A stretch of DNA of 64,000 nt from Nostoc carneum NIES-2107 (GTDB taxonomy: Bacteria > Cyanobacteriota > Cyanobacteriia > Cyanobacteriales > Nostocaceae), in contig AP018180.1 of assembly GCA_002368155.1 (NCBI GenBank), forward strand, positions 2,699,947 to 2,763,946, read 5' to 3'. The notes beneath the pieces were generated by a model, which saw nothing but the letters and a program-made list of their open reading frames with translations, ran no database searches and was not told the origin of the DNA. The position numbers were made by a program, and so were the translations under genes. Positions 37,439 to 46,569 of this stretch are shown here, piece by piece. Numbering within the stretch: the first letter of the stretch is position 1; the number at the start of each line of letters is the position of its first letter.

Positions 37439-38524
37439 CTAATTTGTGACAGTAGAACGATAAGCCGGAAAGAAATTTGATTTGAGTAAGGTTCCTACTT
37501 GGCTATTTAAAGCTTTGGCTCTTAACTCCACTAAATGAGTATATTTTTCTTCATTAATAGTTAATCTCAGCGTCAAAAAATTCTGGCGCTTTTGCGAAAA
37601 ACCCGCTTTAAAATTGTAAACACCATCTTTAGTTCCCCCATATCCGCCCCCTAGATGCAAAAGTTTATTACCTCGTTCTTTTGCCCAAAACCTAACATAA
37701 TCAAACAGTAGTTTATCTGGGGAAAACTTTAAAAACTTGTTTTTCGTGCCGCTTAAGTAAGACTGAACTATTTCACTGCATTCTGTGAATAGGCAAGCAC
37801 ACATAATCTCACATTCAAATTCTACAATTCCTAAATGCAATTTGCTACTTAATTTATGTAACAAATTACTAAAATACTCGGGAGTAAAGTAATATAACTG
37901 AGGCGCGCCAACCCGTTGCATTGTTTGATAATAAATTTCTAAAAAATCATCAAAATATTTATCAAACTCTACAATTCTGGCTTGGAAGCCATAACGTTTC
38001 TGGCGATTAATATCTTTGCGATGATCGGAGCGAGTCTGCCGCCATATTTCTTCAGGCGAAAGTGTTAAATCTACAGCTATTGTTTCTCCACTTATTTGGC
38101 AAATATGAGGAGGATAAACTTTTTCTAATTCAGCGTTTAGTATAGGATGTAACCGGACAAAGGCTGAACAGATATTTTGCTGTCTAAATGTAGATATTAA
38201 TTCCTGCATTGCCAATTCTAAGAAATCTGGTGAACTAGCCGCAGCCTCACTCAATAAAATCCCAGGATAGCCATAAGGAGAAATTACATCAAAAAGTTCT
38301 AGACTTTCTGAAGGAGCAGCAAAAAAATCGTGACAGCGACGTAGTAAATAAGGTAAAAAAAATAGTTTTTCTCCTTGAGCAATTACAATCGCCTTGGCAG
38401 TAGTATTAGTTCTTAGCGATTCTAAATATACATATTCTGGTAAGTGGTAAATATCGTGACGTACGGTTTGCAAAATCTGCATCCACAAAGGGTTGTTTAA
38501 CTCGAGGATTTGAATATTCAACAT
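37439..38524 (-). CDS. FemAB/GNAT-like acyl- or aminoacyltransferase, paralogue 2
   Basis: 361 residues, identical in length to the gene at 35002 and collinear with it: YHLPEYVYLESLRTNTTAKAIVI, PYGYPGILLSEAA, WRQTRSDHRKDINR, FWAKERGNKLLHLGGGYGG, YNFKAGFSQKRQNFLTLRL. Predicted transfer of an acyl or aminoacyl group to a sugar amine in the surface polysaccharide. Part of the run from the WbqC gene downward; the PIG-L gene lies 40 bp upstream. Confidence 0.75.
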   Translation of the reverse strand: MLNIQILELNNPLWMQILQTVRHDIYHLPEYVYLESLRTNTTAKAIVIAQGEKLFFLPYLLRRCHDFFAAPSESLELFDVISPYGYPGILLSEAAASSPDFLELAMQELISTFRQQNICSAFVRLHPILNAELEKVYPPHICQISGETIAVDLTLSPEEIWRQTRSDHRKDINRQKRYGFQARIVEFDKYFDDFLEIYYQTMQRVGAPQLYYFTPEYFSNLLHKLSSKLHLGIVEFECEIMCACLFTECSEIVQSYLSGTKNKFLKFSPDKLLFDYVRFWAKERGNKLLHLGGGYGGTKDGVYNFKAGFSQKRQNFLTLRLTINEEKYTHLVELRAKALNSQVGTLLKSNFFPAYRSTVTN

Positions 38525-38564
38525 AAGGGTTTAATCCCATTGCACTACAAAGTCTGAAATGGTA

Positions 38565-39233
38565 TTAACGGATTTGACGTACCAACATAAAAGCTTCAGC
38601 TGCACCCAGGCTAACAGTTGCACCTCGTAACTTAGCTAAAGCTGCGATCGCATCTAAAGAACGAGGATGAGGTGGTTCTTTGATCTGGCTTTGATAGCAA
38701 GTCATGGCTTTGAGCTTTTGCTCTAAATAATCTGTGATATCGACAAATACCGTCGGGATAAAAGCCTCATCACCGGAAGGAGTTGCCCATTCTGTTTCGG
38801 AGAGAGTTTCGTAACAAAAAATCTCACGCACAGAACAACCATTAATCGGGCGACTTGCAACCAATGTGGCTTGATAGACGAGTCGGTGATCAGCATGAAT
38901 ATCACCTCGATGTGGTAAGTAAATAATGTTGGGTTGCAGTAAGCGAATTGCTGTGCCAATAGCATCAGCTAACTTATATCCTGGGTAAATATCGAGCTTG
39001 GGAGCGAGAAAATCTAAGAAACTGACGCTGGATATACCTAAAATATCGTGAGATGCTTTTAACTCTTGGCGGAGTCGCAACTGTACCTCTGCTGGATAAA
39101 TATCTGGATCGCCACAGGTAACTATAACAGCATGAACCTCATCACCCTGATCTATATGACGTGCGATCGTCCCTCCACAACCTAAAACTTCATCATCTGC
39201 ATGGGGTGCAATAACTAATACATTGTTTTTCAT
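38565..39233 (-). CDS. PIG-L family deacetylase
   Basis: 222 residues. The N-terminal APHADDEVLGCGG carries the zinc ligands (H and D) and the general-base aspartate of the PIG-L/LmbE/MshB family; PHRGDIHADHRLV supplies further metal or catalytic residues. These enzymes remove acetyl groups from GlcNAc-type substrates, which would free an amine for the neighbouring FemAB-like transferases (inference). Its ATG overlaps the TGA of the WbqC gene (ATGA), indicating translational coupling. Confidence 0.9.
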   Translation of the reverse strand: MKNNVLVIAPHADDEVLGCGGTIARHIDQGDEVHAVIVTCGDPDIYPAEVQLRLRQELKASHDILGISSVSFLDFLAPKLDIYPGYKLADAIGTAIRLLQPNIIYLPHRGDIHADHRLVYQATLVASRPINGCSVREIFCYETLSETEWATPSGDEAFIPTVFVDITDYLEQKLKAMTCYQSQIKEPPHPRSLDAIAALAKLRGATVSLGAAEAFMLVRQIR

Positions 39234-39934
39234 AGCTTCACTAAATCACGCCCTACAAAATTTCTCGTTTCCGCACCGCAACAAAAGAGAGTATCTAAAA
39301 TTGACAAGTCAGGGATAAAGCCTAATTCCGGAAAAGCTTGAGGATAGGCTGGGTAAGCGAACTCTTGCCAAAGTAAATCAATCCCCGCCGCCGCAAAAGC
39401 TTCTAAATCCATATATCTTTTACCTCCCACACCGGATAGGTAAGTATCAGCCCCTACCGCTTGACAGATATTGATCAGCAGTTCTGTTTTGTTACCTTCT
39501 ACACCCAATGCAGACATATATACAATCGGTTTATGAATGTGTAAAACATCCATCACCCATTGAATTATCGCCATATCGAGTTCACACAGATAACGCCAAT
39601 CTTTATTAAGTATTTGTTCCAGTTCTGGCGCATACTGATGAAAGTAGGGAGCGCGAGCATAATTTGTGACAAGAGTCTGCCAATGCTTTCGCGCCCAAGG
39701 CAGTTCTGAGTTAATTAACATCTCATTGATCCGTTCTTCATCTCTGTTGCGATGGCACACTGGTACAGTTAGCCATTGCACTCCATTAGCAGTTTTAATT
39801 CTGTTACGGTGTTGAATCCCACGCCGCTGAAACTGCACGCTATCCATAACTACAAAAATATCGCCTTGTTGTAGTTTGTGAAAGAATCCCAGGTATGGCA
39901 AAAATTGTGCTTGGTGAATTACCGCTATTTTCAT
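39230..39934 (-). CDS. WbqC-like family protein
   Basis: 234 residues. IHQAQFLPYLGFFHKLQQGDIFVVMDSVQFQRRGIQHRNRIK is the characteristic start of the WbqC family, found in O-antigen and polysaccharide loci. Biochemical role is uncertain; linkage to amino-sugar modification is proposed for the family. Overlaps the following PIG-L gene by four bases. Confidence 0.88.
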   Translation of the reverse strand: MKIAVIHQAQFLPYLGFFHKLQQGDIFVVMDSVQFQRRGIQHRNRIKTANGVQWLTVPVCHRNRDEERINEMLINSELPWARKHWQTLVTNYARAPYFHQYAPELEQILNKDWRYLCELDMAIIQWVMDVLHIHKPIVYMSALGVEGNKTELLINICQAVGADTYLSGVGGKRYMDLEAFAAAGIDLLWQEFAYPAYPQAFPELGFIPDLSILDTLFCCGAETRNFVGRDLVKL

Positions 39935-40047
39935 AATTTATTAGCCAAAATTCAAATGATAATTAACCGCCGATAAATGCTGATGATAGATACTTAAACA
40001 AGAGGCTAAATTTATTGTGCGTTTGATAGATATTATCTATGAAATGA

Positions 40048-40785
40048 CTATTTATCTAATTTTTTACTGTCTGATATATTTGCATCTTTCACATAAACTC
40101 CTTCTTTGCGAAGCACTACAGGAATTGTTCGCAAGATAATTAAAATATCTAACCAAAAACTCCAGTTATCTACATACCAAACATCAAAATTTATTCTCTG
40201 CTCTAAGCTATTATCTAAGCCACCATTCACCGCTTCCCAAGCTGTAAGTCCAGGTAACATTAATAAACGTTTCTTTTGCCAATCGCTGTAGTTGAAAAGG
40301 CTAGCAACTAATAATGGTCTAGGGCCAACTAAACTCATATCGCCACGCAGAATATTAAACAGTTGTGGCAATTCATCAAGATGGTATTCTCGCAAGAACT
40401 TACCAATGGGGGTAACTCGTGGATCGCCGCGAAAGGTATTCAGCCCAGCACCTAGATTAATTGCGCCATCAACCATTGTGCGAAATTTATAAATCACAAA
40501 TGGTCTTCCTAGAGTTCCTAGGCGTGTTTGACAAAATAAAATTGGGCCAGGTGAAGTTAATTTAACTGCTAAGGCAATTGTTAGTAAAACGGGTAATAAA
40601 AGGAAGATGGCTATGGTGGCAAGAATAATATCTAATAACCGCTTATATATTAGTTGCCATTTCATTTTTGGATGCTCTGCCAAAAATGAATTTTTAACTT
40701 CTTGCCATTGTTCTTCTGTCCATACATCTATAAAAATATTACCATAATTCGAGAATGATTGATTTTTTTTAGCTTCATTTTTCAT
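40048..40785 (-). CDS. PglC/WcaJ-type initiating sugar phosphotransferase
   Basis: 245 residues from ATG 40785, with AAGGAG ten bases upstream; the longer frame adds 24 residues of translated spacer. One membrane hairpin at ~47-70 (LLDIILATIAIFLLLPVLLTIALAV) precedes the catalytic core: QTRLGTLGRPFVIYKFRTM, RVTPIGKFLREYHLDELPQLFNILRGDMSLVGPRPL. It transfers a sugar-1-phosphate from a UDP-sugar to undecaprenyl phosphate, the first step of glycan assembly. The small catalytic-domain form favours PglC-like substrates such as diacetyl-bacillosamine or similar (inference). Confidence 0.92.
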   Translation of the reverse strand: MKNEAKKNQSFSNYGNIFIDVWTEEQWQEVKNSFLAEHPKMKWQLIYKRLLDIILATIAIFLLLPVLLTIALAVKLTSPGPILFCQTRLGTLGRPFVIYKFRTMVDGAINLGAGLNTFRGDPRVTPIGKFLREYHLDELPQLFNILRGDMSLVGPRPLLVASLFNYSDWQKKRLLMLPGLTAWEAVNGGLDNSLEQRINFDVWYVDNWSFWLDILIILRTIPVVLRKEGVYVKDANISDSKKLDK

Positions 40786-40849
40786 CAGAAATGCACTCCT
40801 TGGTAAAAAAATAAACATCTTGCAATTACCAATTACCAATGCCCCATGC

Positions 40850-42010
40850 TCAAACATAAGCAGGATAATTCACCTGATTTAAAGCTTCTGCATATAAACT
40901 TTCATGTAGTTGCAGAATGTGTTGTAAATCGTAATTAGCCATAATTTCCCAGCCGCGTTTACCCATAGCTTTGGCTTCTTGGGGATGGTCTAATATATAG
41001 GCGATCGCATTTGCTAATTCTGCAATATCTCCCAACTGCACCAGTAAACCACAACCACCCTCTAGCAAATCCCGAATCCCGCGAATGTCGCTACCAATCA
41101 CCGGAACTTGCATACACAAAGATTCCATAATGCTTCTAGGTAGCCCTTCTTGTTCAGAGACGAGTATAGTAGCGATCGCACTGCCAATTAAATTTGCAAT
41201 ATCCCGCCGAAAACCTAAAAAGCGCACTCTGTCTAAGATTCCCAGTTCCGCTGCTAACTGCTGCATCTGTGCTTTTAAAGGCCCATCTCCAGCCAAAGCC
41301 AAGCAACTATTCGGTTTAGCAACCTTAGCAAAAGCCCTTAATAAATCTTGATGACGCTTGCGTGGGATGAACTCGGCAATACACAACAACAATTGGGTTT
41401 CTGCTGTTAATCCCATTTCTTGCCGTACTTGCAAAATCGCATCTGATGCAACTGCATTCACATTGAATTGTTGCAAATCCACCCCAATTCCCGGCATATA
41501 GCGCACCCTCTCTGGAGGTACGATATGATACTGCTTTGCTGCTTCTTCATCCTCGTAGTTCATAACTACGAGGTAGTCAGTCCAACGCCCAGCTAGCTTT
41601 TCCAGGGTCAAAAAGATAGCGTTGTCCAATGGTTTGCCCCCACGGTAAAAATTCAAGCCATGAGATGTGTAGATCATCTTGGGTATTCCCTGCTTTCTGG
41701 CATCCTTGAGGGCGTAGCGGGTTACAAAAGCAGCTACTGCCATATGTACATGAACTATGTCGTATTTTTCCTGTGCTATTACCTCTCTGATTTGTTGGGG
41801 AGCAATTAATAGATTTCGTGGATCTAGGGGACTGCGTGCTAAATCCACATCCCAGATCCGATCAAACGCTGCTAAACATTCAGTACTAGCAGATACGCCC
41901 TGTGCCATAGCATCTACCCGCCATCCCTTGGCTCGGAAGTGGTAGGCAAAAGGCAGGAGAAAACTGTTTATTGTTTCTGGAATAGCAGCAATTATTAAAA
42001 GACTTTTCAT
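40850..42010 (-). CDS. Glycosyltransferase family 4
   Basis: 386 residues from ATG 42010; an upstream TTG at 42019 would add three. Two Rossmann-like lobes (GT-B): ILLVHVHMAVAAF-type acceptor side and the donor side with IAEFIPRKRHQDLLRAF, GDGPLKAQM, VSEQEGLPRSIMESLCMQVPVIGSDIRGIRDLL (EX7E motif). It adds one sugar to the lipid-linked repeat unit, probably retaining. Follows the glycoside-hydrolase-like gene by 17 bp. Confidence 0.9.
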   Translation of the reverse strand: MKSLLIIAAIPETINSFLLPFAYHFRAKGWRVDAMAQGVSASTECLAAFDRIWDVDLARSPLDPRNLLIAPQQIREVIAQEKYDIVHVHMAVAAFVTRYALKDARKQGIPKMIYTSHGLNFYRGGKPLDNAIFLTLEKLAGRWTDYLVVMNYEDEEAAKQYHIVPPERVRYMPGIGVDLQQFNVNAVASDAILQVRQEMGLTAETQLLLCIAEFIPRKRHQDLLRAFAKVAKPNSCLALAGDGPLKAQMQQLAAELGILDRVRFLGFRRDIANLIGSAIATILVSEQEGLPRSIMESLCMQVPVIGSDIRGIRDLLEGGCGLLVQLGDIAELANAIAYILDHPQEAKAMGKRGWEIMANYDLQHILQLHESLYAEALNQVNYPAYV

Positions 42011-42027
42011 GTTCAACAATTTAATTT

Positions 42028-43743
42028 CTAACTACTAGTTTTCAAATTTGGAGTCAATTTAATAACACGAACAAATCGTACACTTAGGTCTTTTTGACCT
42101 CCATTAAAGATGCGAAAATCTGTACTACCTTTCTGACGGTTGAGAAAAGCTGCATCATTGATTTCAAAAGTTACAGTTTTCCATTTAGCATCATTTATAT
42201 TTGCCACTGTAGATGATTTTTTATAAGCACTATTATTAGATGAATCATATTCAATCCACCATTGACTATTATTATCATCCAAGTAAGTTACTTTGATTTG
42301 TATATTATTATTGCCGCCTTTGATGAATCTATCATCAACTCCAAAGTAGATATAGTTGTTACCACTTTGATGATCTGTACGTCTTGCTTCATAACTTTCT
42401 TTGTTAAATGTGACTGGAGTTTTGACATAATCAGTCCGGACTGTTTTACCATTTGGCTCAATTTCTCTTTGGATAAGCCAGCGCTCAAAATTCCTGATCC
42501 ACCAGTCTTCCTTCTCACCAATATGCCAACGTGCCCATGCTTGATAGACATCTTTCCCTTCACGTAAGGCAGTCCATGCATCTGGAGAATCATAATAGTG
42601 TTTACCCAGAGTTTTCAGCATATAATTATGTAATTCAGGTGCTTGACTCCAAACCTCTTTGCCCATAAATACTACATTCACCCGTGCTTGCAAATTCTTA
42701 AGTGCCGTTAGCTTCAGTTGGTGATAGTTTGAAACAGGAATATTTGGGGTGCCTAGTTCTTCGCTTTCGCTCCCAATAAATCGCTGAGGATTGTTAATCA
42801 AAGGGGCATCATCATTAGTCACCATATACCTACCGTCGCCTATAGTAACTACTGGAATTCCATAGTTCGGCATATCAGTTGCGACAAAATTATATTTTTC
42901 CAGAAGCCCGAAGCGGGTGCTACCACCTTGCTGCATAACATAGCTAAATAGATTTCTATCTATTGCTTGACGCCACTTAACGTTGCCATCACATAAGCAA
43001 AGAACATCTTGTCCTGTATACATAAGCTTGTGGGCATTCTTTTTTCCAAAAGCATCCACATAGGCATCTATTATTTCTTTGAACCAGTTCAGGAAATTAT
43101 TAGGAGTTATACCTTGCTCTGTCATATTCTGGATAAATTTGACATCAAACTCACCGTATTGCCAGGCTCCAGGTATATAGGCAAACTTCAGATGGGGATG
43201 TGAACCAAATTCGTGTTCTTTAAAACTTGCAAGCAAATTCCTAAATTCTTTCTTAAATCCCGAATGCCACATCGGATAAAAGAGTCCTTCACTCCTCACA
43301 TCAAAATTATCTTTATATGAACCAAGTTTCAAAGGTTTAAGATCAGGGTATTTCTTCTGTAGCCATTCCGGACAATGTATTACATCCGAGTTCTCCAGTC
43401 GGATATAGATGTTATATGGTTTTTTAAGAGCATTTTCCAAAATACTCCAGTCGTAGACTCCCTCTTTTGGGTTAACATCCCGCCACCTAAATGTAACCAG
43501 TTTCAAGGTTTGTTGCGGAACCTCTTCAGCATCTGATACATAAAATCCTATAACATCAGGAAGTGGTTTGACCCATTCGGGTAACCACCAATCATCTTCA
43601 GAAGGCTGTTGATAAGAAGGATTTTCTAAAGGCGATATTCTGAATGTGGATACAACCATACAGGTTGTGACTAACAGGATGACAAAGAAATAAGTAAATG
43701 GGATAAATATTTTAATTTTTGGAAATAGCATACTTTGGTACAA
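42028..43743 (-). CDS. Membrane-anchored glycoside-hydrolase-like protein
   Basis: 571 residues. N-terminal membrane anchor/signal (~10-32), then a TIM-barrel-like region: TFRWRDVNPKEGVYDWSILENAL, the usual entry of GH42/GH5-like beta-glycosidases, with WQYGEFDVKF carrying a candidate catalytic Glu. The C-terminal ~110 residues (FGVDDRFIKGGNNNIQIKVTYLDDNNSQWWIEYD...) look like a beta-sandwich carbohydrate-binding domain. In a polysaccharide locus it may trim or release the polymer in the periplasm. The family is not certain and neither catalytic residue is proven. Confidence 0.65.
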   Translation of the reverse strand: MYQSMLFPKIKIFIPFTYFFVILLVTTCMVVSTFRISPLENPSYQQPSEDDWWLPEWVKPLPDVIGFYVSDAEEVPQQTLKLVTFRWRDVNPKEGVYDWSILENALKKPYNIYIRLENSDVIHCPEWLQKKYPDLKPLKLGSYKDNFDVRSEGLFYPMWHSGFKKEFRNLLASFKEHEFGSHPHLKFAYIPGAWQYGEFDVKFIQNMTEQGITPNNFLNWFKEIIDAYVDAFGKKNAHKLMYTGQDVLCLCDGNVKWRQAIDRNLFSYVMQQGGSTRFGLLEKYNFVATDMPNYGIPVVTIGDGRYMVTNDDAPLINNPQRFIGSESEELGTPNIPVSNYHQLKLTALKNLQARVNVVFMGKEVWSQAPELHNYMLKTLGKHYYDSPDAWTALREGKDVYQAWARWHIGEKEDWWIRNFERWLIQREIEPNGKTVRTDYVKTPVTFNKESYEARRTDHQSGNNYIYFGVDDRFIKGGNNNIQIKVTYLDDNNSQWWIEYDSSNNSAYKKSSTVANINDAKWKTVTFEINDAAFLNRQKGSTDFRIFNGGQKDLSVRFVRVIKLTPNLKTSS

Positions 43744-43957
43744 TCCCAGTAAAGTTAATTTTTAATCACTTCATCTTCGACAGAGATTTTTTAACCTATA
43801 ACTGCTTTCAATCCCAAATCTTTTTCGGTAATCTTGATGAATGTAAGATAAATTTACTTTTGCTCTATAAACAGCATCAGCAAAGTATTCAATTCCATTG
43901 GAAAAGCATCAATGAAAGCTCTGACTTTTTGTTTGAACATCATAGTTTTAGTTTTAA

Positions 43958-45163
43958 TCACTTTTGACTAGCAATATTACTTTGATATTTATGCTTTTTG
44001 ATAAGAAAACTTTCATACAAGTTCTCATACTGGTCTACAATAGAATCCAGAGAAAAATGTTCAATAATCCTTGCTCTTGCTGCCCTTCCTAAGGCTTCTC
44101 TATCTTCCAACCCTAGCTCAATCAAATCTTTCCACGCATTAGCCAACGCCTCTGAATTCCGTGGAGGTACTACTCTTCCTGTATTACCAACAATCCAGGC
44201 TGAATCACCAACATCTGTTACCACACAAGGTACGCCACAAGACATAGCTTCTCCTACAACCAAAGGAAATGCTTCACCATAAGCAGAAGACGAAGTTAGA
44301 ATATCTAGTGCAGCGCTCAGGCGAGGAATATCTCTGCGTTCTCCGAGTAAATGGATTCGCTCAACAATCCCTAAATCCTGAATCAACTGATACAAACTTT
44401 GATTTTCTGGCTCAACCTGATTGCCAGCTAGAAGAAAGTGTACTTCTGGAAAATCTTTGACTAATAAGGCAGCAGATCTGAGAAAATTAGCATGATCTTT
44501 CATCTGATCATAACGAGCAAGCGAGCCAATTATAAAAGATTCAGGTGATAAACTTAACTCTTCTCTAACGCTTAATCTAGCTTCATTGGATGGTTTAAAT
44601 AGCGAAGTATCAAAACCATTAGGGATGACACAGCTATTATCACAGCAATATCCTAGTGCTTCATGTTGTATTTTACTATTTCGAGCCACAAAAACAACCC
44701 AATCGGTAAAATTAGCAGTCAGAGAACAGAATCGAATAAAGCCTTGGTCAATTATCTTCTCATCAGCAGCGAGGGGATTAATAGAATGATGAATACTCCA
44801 TACAACAGGAATATGTCGCCAGGAAAAAATACTAGCTAATTGTGCTGCTAGATTGCCGTGATACATCCAACCTTGAATTATATTGGGTTTAAGTTGATGT
44901 ATTGTATGAATCAATCGCCAAATTATAGCAGGGGTAGGTAGCATTCTAGCTTTCATCCCAAGGGTATAAACAGGGATATCCAAGGCTTCAATGCGATCGC
45001 CATAAATACCGCGATCCATCAAAGAAATTACTATTGGTTCAAACCGTAATCTATTGGTTTTCAATAGTAAGTTATAAAGCATTCTCTGCCCACCACCACT
45101 GGCAAGACTAACGATGATATGTAATTGGACAAATTTTTGACTTGAATTAATATCAATAGACAC
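43958..45163 (-). CDS. Glycosyltransferase family 4
   Basis: 401 residues. The ASGGGQRMLYNLLL acceptor-lobe start and the donor-lobe SAYGEAFPLVVGEAMSCGVPCVVTDVGDSAWIVG (EX7E) are typical GT4. The last motif is shared almost exactly with the gene at 46570, so the two are paralogues. Its start overlaps the end of the polymerase gene by 11 bp, suggesting coupling. A ~210-bp spacer separates it from the glycoside-hydrolase-like gene downstream. Confidence 0.9.
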   Translation of the reverse strand: MSIDINSSQKFVQLHIIVSLASGGGQRMLYNLLLKTNRLRFEPIVISLMDRGIYGDRIEALDIPVYTLGMKARMLPTPAIIWRLIHTIHQLKPNIIQGWMYHGNLAAQLASIFSWRHIPVVWSIHHSINPLAADEKIIDQGFIRFCSLTANFTDWVVFVARNSKIQHEALGYCCDNSCVIPNGFDTSLFKPSNEARLSVREELSLSPESFIIGSLARYDQMKDHANFLRSAALLVKDFPEVHFLLAGNQVEPENQSLYQLIQDLGIVERIHLLGERRDIPRLSAALDILTSSSAYGEAFPLVVGEAMSCGVPCVVTDVGDSAWIVGNTGRVVPPRNSEALANAWKDLIELGLEDREALGRAARARIIEHFSLDSIVDQYENLYESFLIKKHKYQSNIASQK

Positions 45164-46544
45164 GGCTTTTTCTCCCAGTTTGTTTGTGATTGTGAGACCG
45201 AACCAAGGATGTCTTATGCACTATAAAGAGCAAGAAAAAACTTGAAGTCAAATAACAAAAATAACCTTTAATAAAGAATTGTGGATCTCCAGAACCACAA
45301 AAATTTGTCCAAAATATGACTGTTGTAGCGTAGAAAAAAGGTATCCAGCATATAGTATCCAAATAACGGGTTAAAATAGTTTGTAGATAGCGACCTAACC
45401 ATCCAAAAGCTAAACAAAAAGTAATCAGTCCAGCCCAAGACATACTATAGATAGCAAAAGCCAGAAAGCCAGGTGGTATAGCAGTTTCGTTGTTTACTAT
45501 AAAATAACTATTGTAATCAACAATGGTTTTTGGCGATTCAATACCAAATAACTGCTTTGGTATTAAATCAACAATACCTAAGATAAAATCTACAAATAAG
45601 CGCATATCATACTCGTTATTGAAAGCTGCATCCAACGAATGAACTGGATAAACAAAACCTGTGATAAAACTATAAAAATTAAATTCGTTATCTGATGATT
45701 TAGCCTGCAATGAGGTTACGAAGGCATCCACGAAAGCATCAACACCGTCAGGAAGTGTAGCTAGACTGAAAAAGAATGCTTTACCGTAAAAAATAAATAT
45801 AATTGCGAAACAAAGGAAAGGAATCAGCAATGAGATGCTAAGTTTTTTTGTCTGAAGAACATAACCCAAGTAAAATATAAGAAAATAGTTAATGACACGC
45901 TGCCGACCACCAGCCAATATAGCTGCCAGTATTGAAATAATTACTGAAAATAAAAATACAGTGTATATAAACCACCGATGAGGTTGTATTTGTTTAAAGA
46001 AAATAAATGAACCTGATAAGTAGGAAGCATAAAAAGAGTACTGGGCTAGGATTGAAAGAAATAAAACTTTACTACCACTTTCTAAATTAGCTTCTTGACT
46101 TACTCGAGCTAGCATTGCTTTTGAAATGGCAAGTAATAAGCCTCCTTCTCCTGAAGCATATACAAGCATTGATATTAAACCAATTAATAGTAAGATAATC
46201 GAATAAATGAGTACCTTATTGTCACTACATTTATTGATAATGACATTCTTTGCAGATTGTTTGGCTGAATTTGAGTGGAACCCAAGGATGACACAAAAAT
46301 ATCCTAAAAATATTGCTACAGCAGTTTGTATATTGCTTGTATAAAACCGATTTTCATACTTCAGTGCTAATGCATCACTGGAGTTGTTAAGTAGATTAAT
46401 ATCTAATACCAATGCAGGTAGTGGATACCATAGTAAATAAAAGAGATGGAATAATGTGAGGAAATCAAACTTATTTTCTTTCTTCCGGTTGAATTCTATA
46501 AAGAATATAAAAAGTATGAGTGCTAGGTAAGCTAGAGATAGCAT
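45153..46544 (-). CDS. Wzy-like O-antigen polymerase
   Basis: 463 residues with about ten to twelve hydrophobic segments and a larger periplasmic loop near 260-330, the arrangement of Wzy polymerases. No strong sequence signature exists for this family, so the call rests on topology and location between glycosyltransferases. AGGGG lies eight bases upstream of the ATG. It would link flipped repeat units into the long chain. Confidence 0.75.
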   Translation of the reverse strand: MLSLAYLALILFIFFIEFNRKKENKFDFLTLFHLFYLLWYPLPALVLDINLLNNSSDALALKYENRFYTSNIQTAVAIFLGYFCVILGFHSNSAKQSAKNVIINKCSDNKVLIYSIILLLIGLISMLVYASGEGGLLLAISKAMLARVSQEANLESGSKVLFLSILAQYSFYASYLSGSFIFFKQIQPHRWFIYTVFLFSVIISILAAILAGGRQRVINYFLIFYLGYVLQTKKLSISLLIPFLCFAIIFIFYGKAFFFSLATLPDGVDAFVDAFVTSLQAKSSDNEFNFYSFITGFVYPVHSLDAAFNNEYDMRLFVDFILGIVDLIPKQLFGIESPKTIVDYNSYFIVNNETAIPPGFLAFAIYSMSWAGLITFCLAFGWLGRYLQTILTRYLDTICWIPFFYATTVIFWTNFCGSGDPQFFIKGYFCYLTSSFFLLFIVHKTSLVRSHNHKQTGRKSRVY

Positions 46545-46569
46545 ATAGAATTCCCCTTATAAAAAATAT

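Noticed and set aside
43719-43967. 82-aa plus-strand ORF between two polysaccharide genes
   Set aside because: Lies opposite the locus and overlaps the start of the glycoside-hydrolase-like gene; Phe/Asn/Ile-rich composition like AT-rich spacer.
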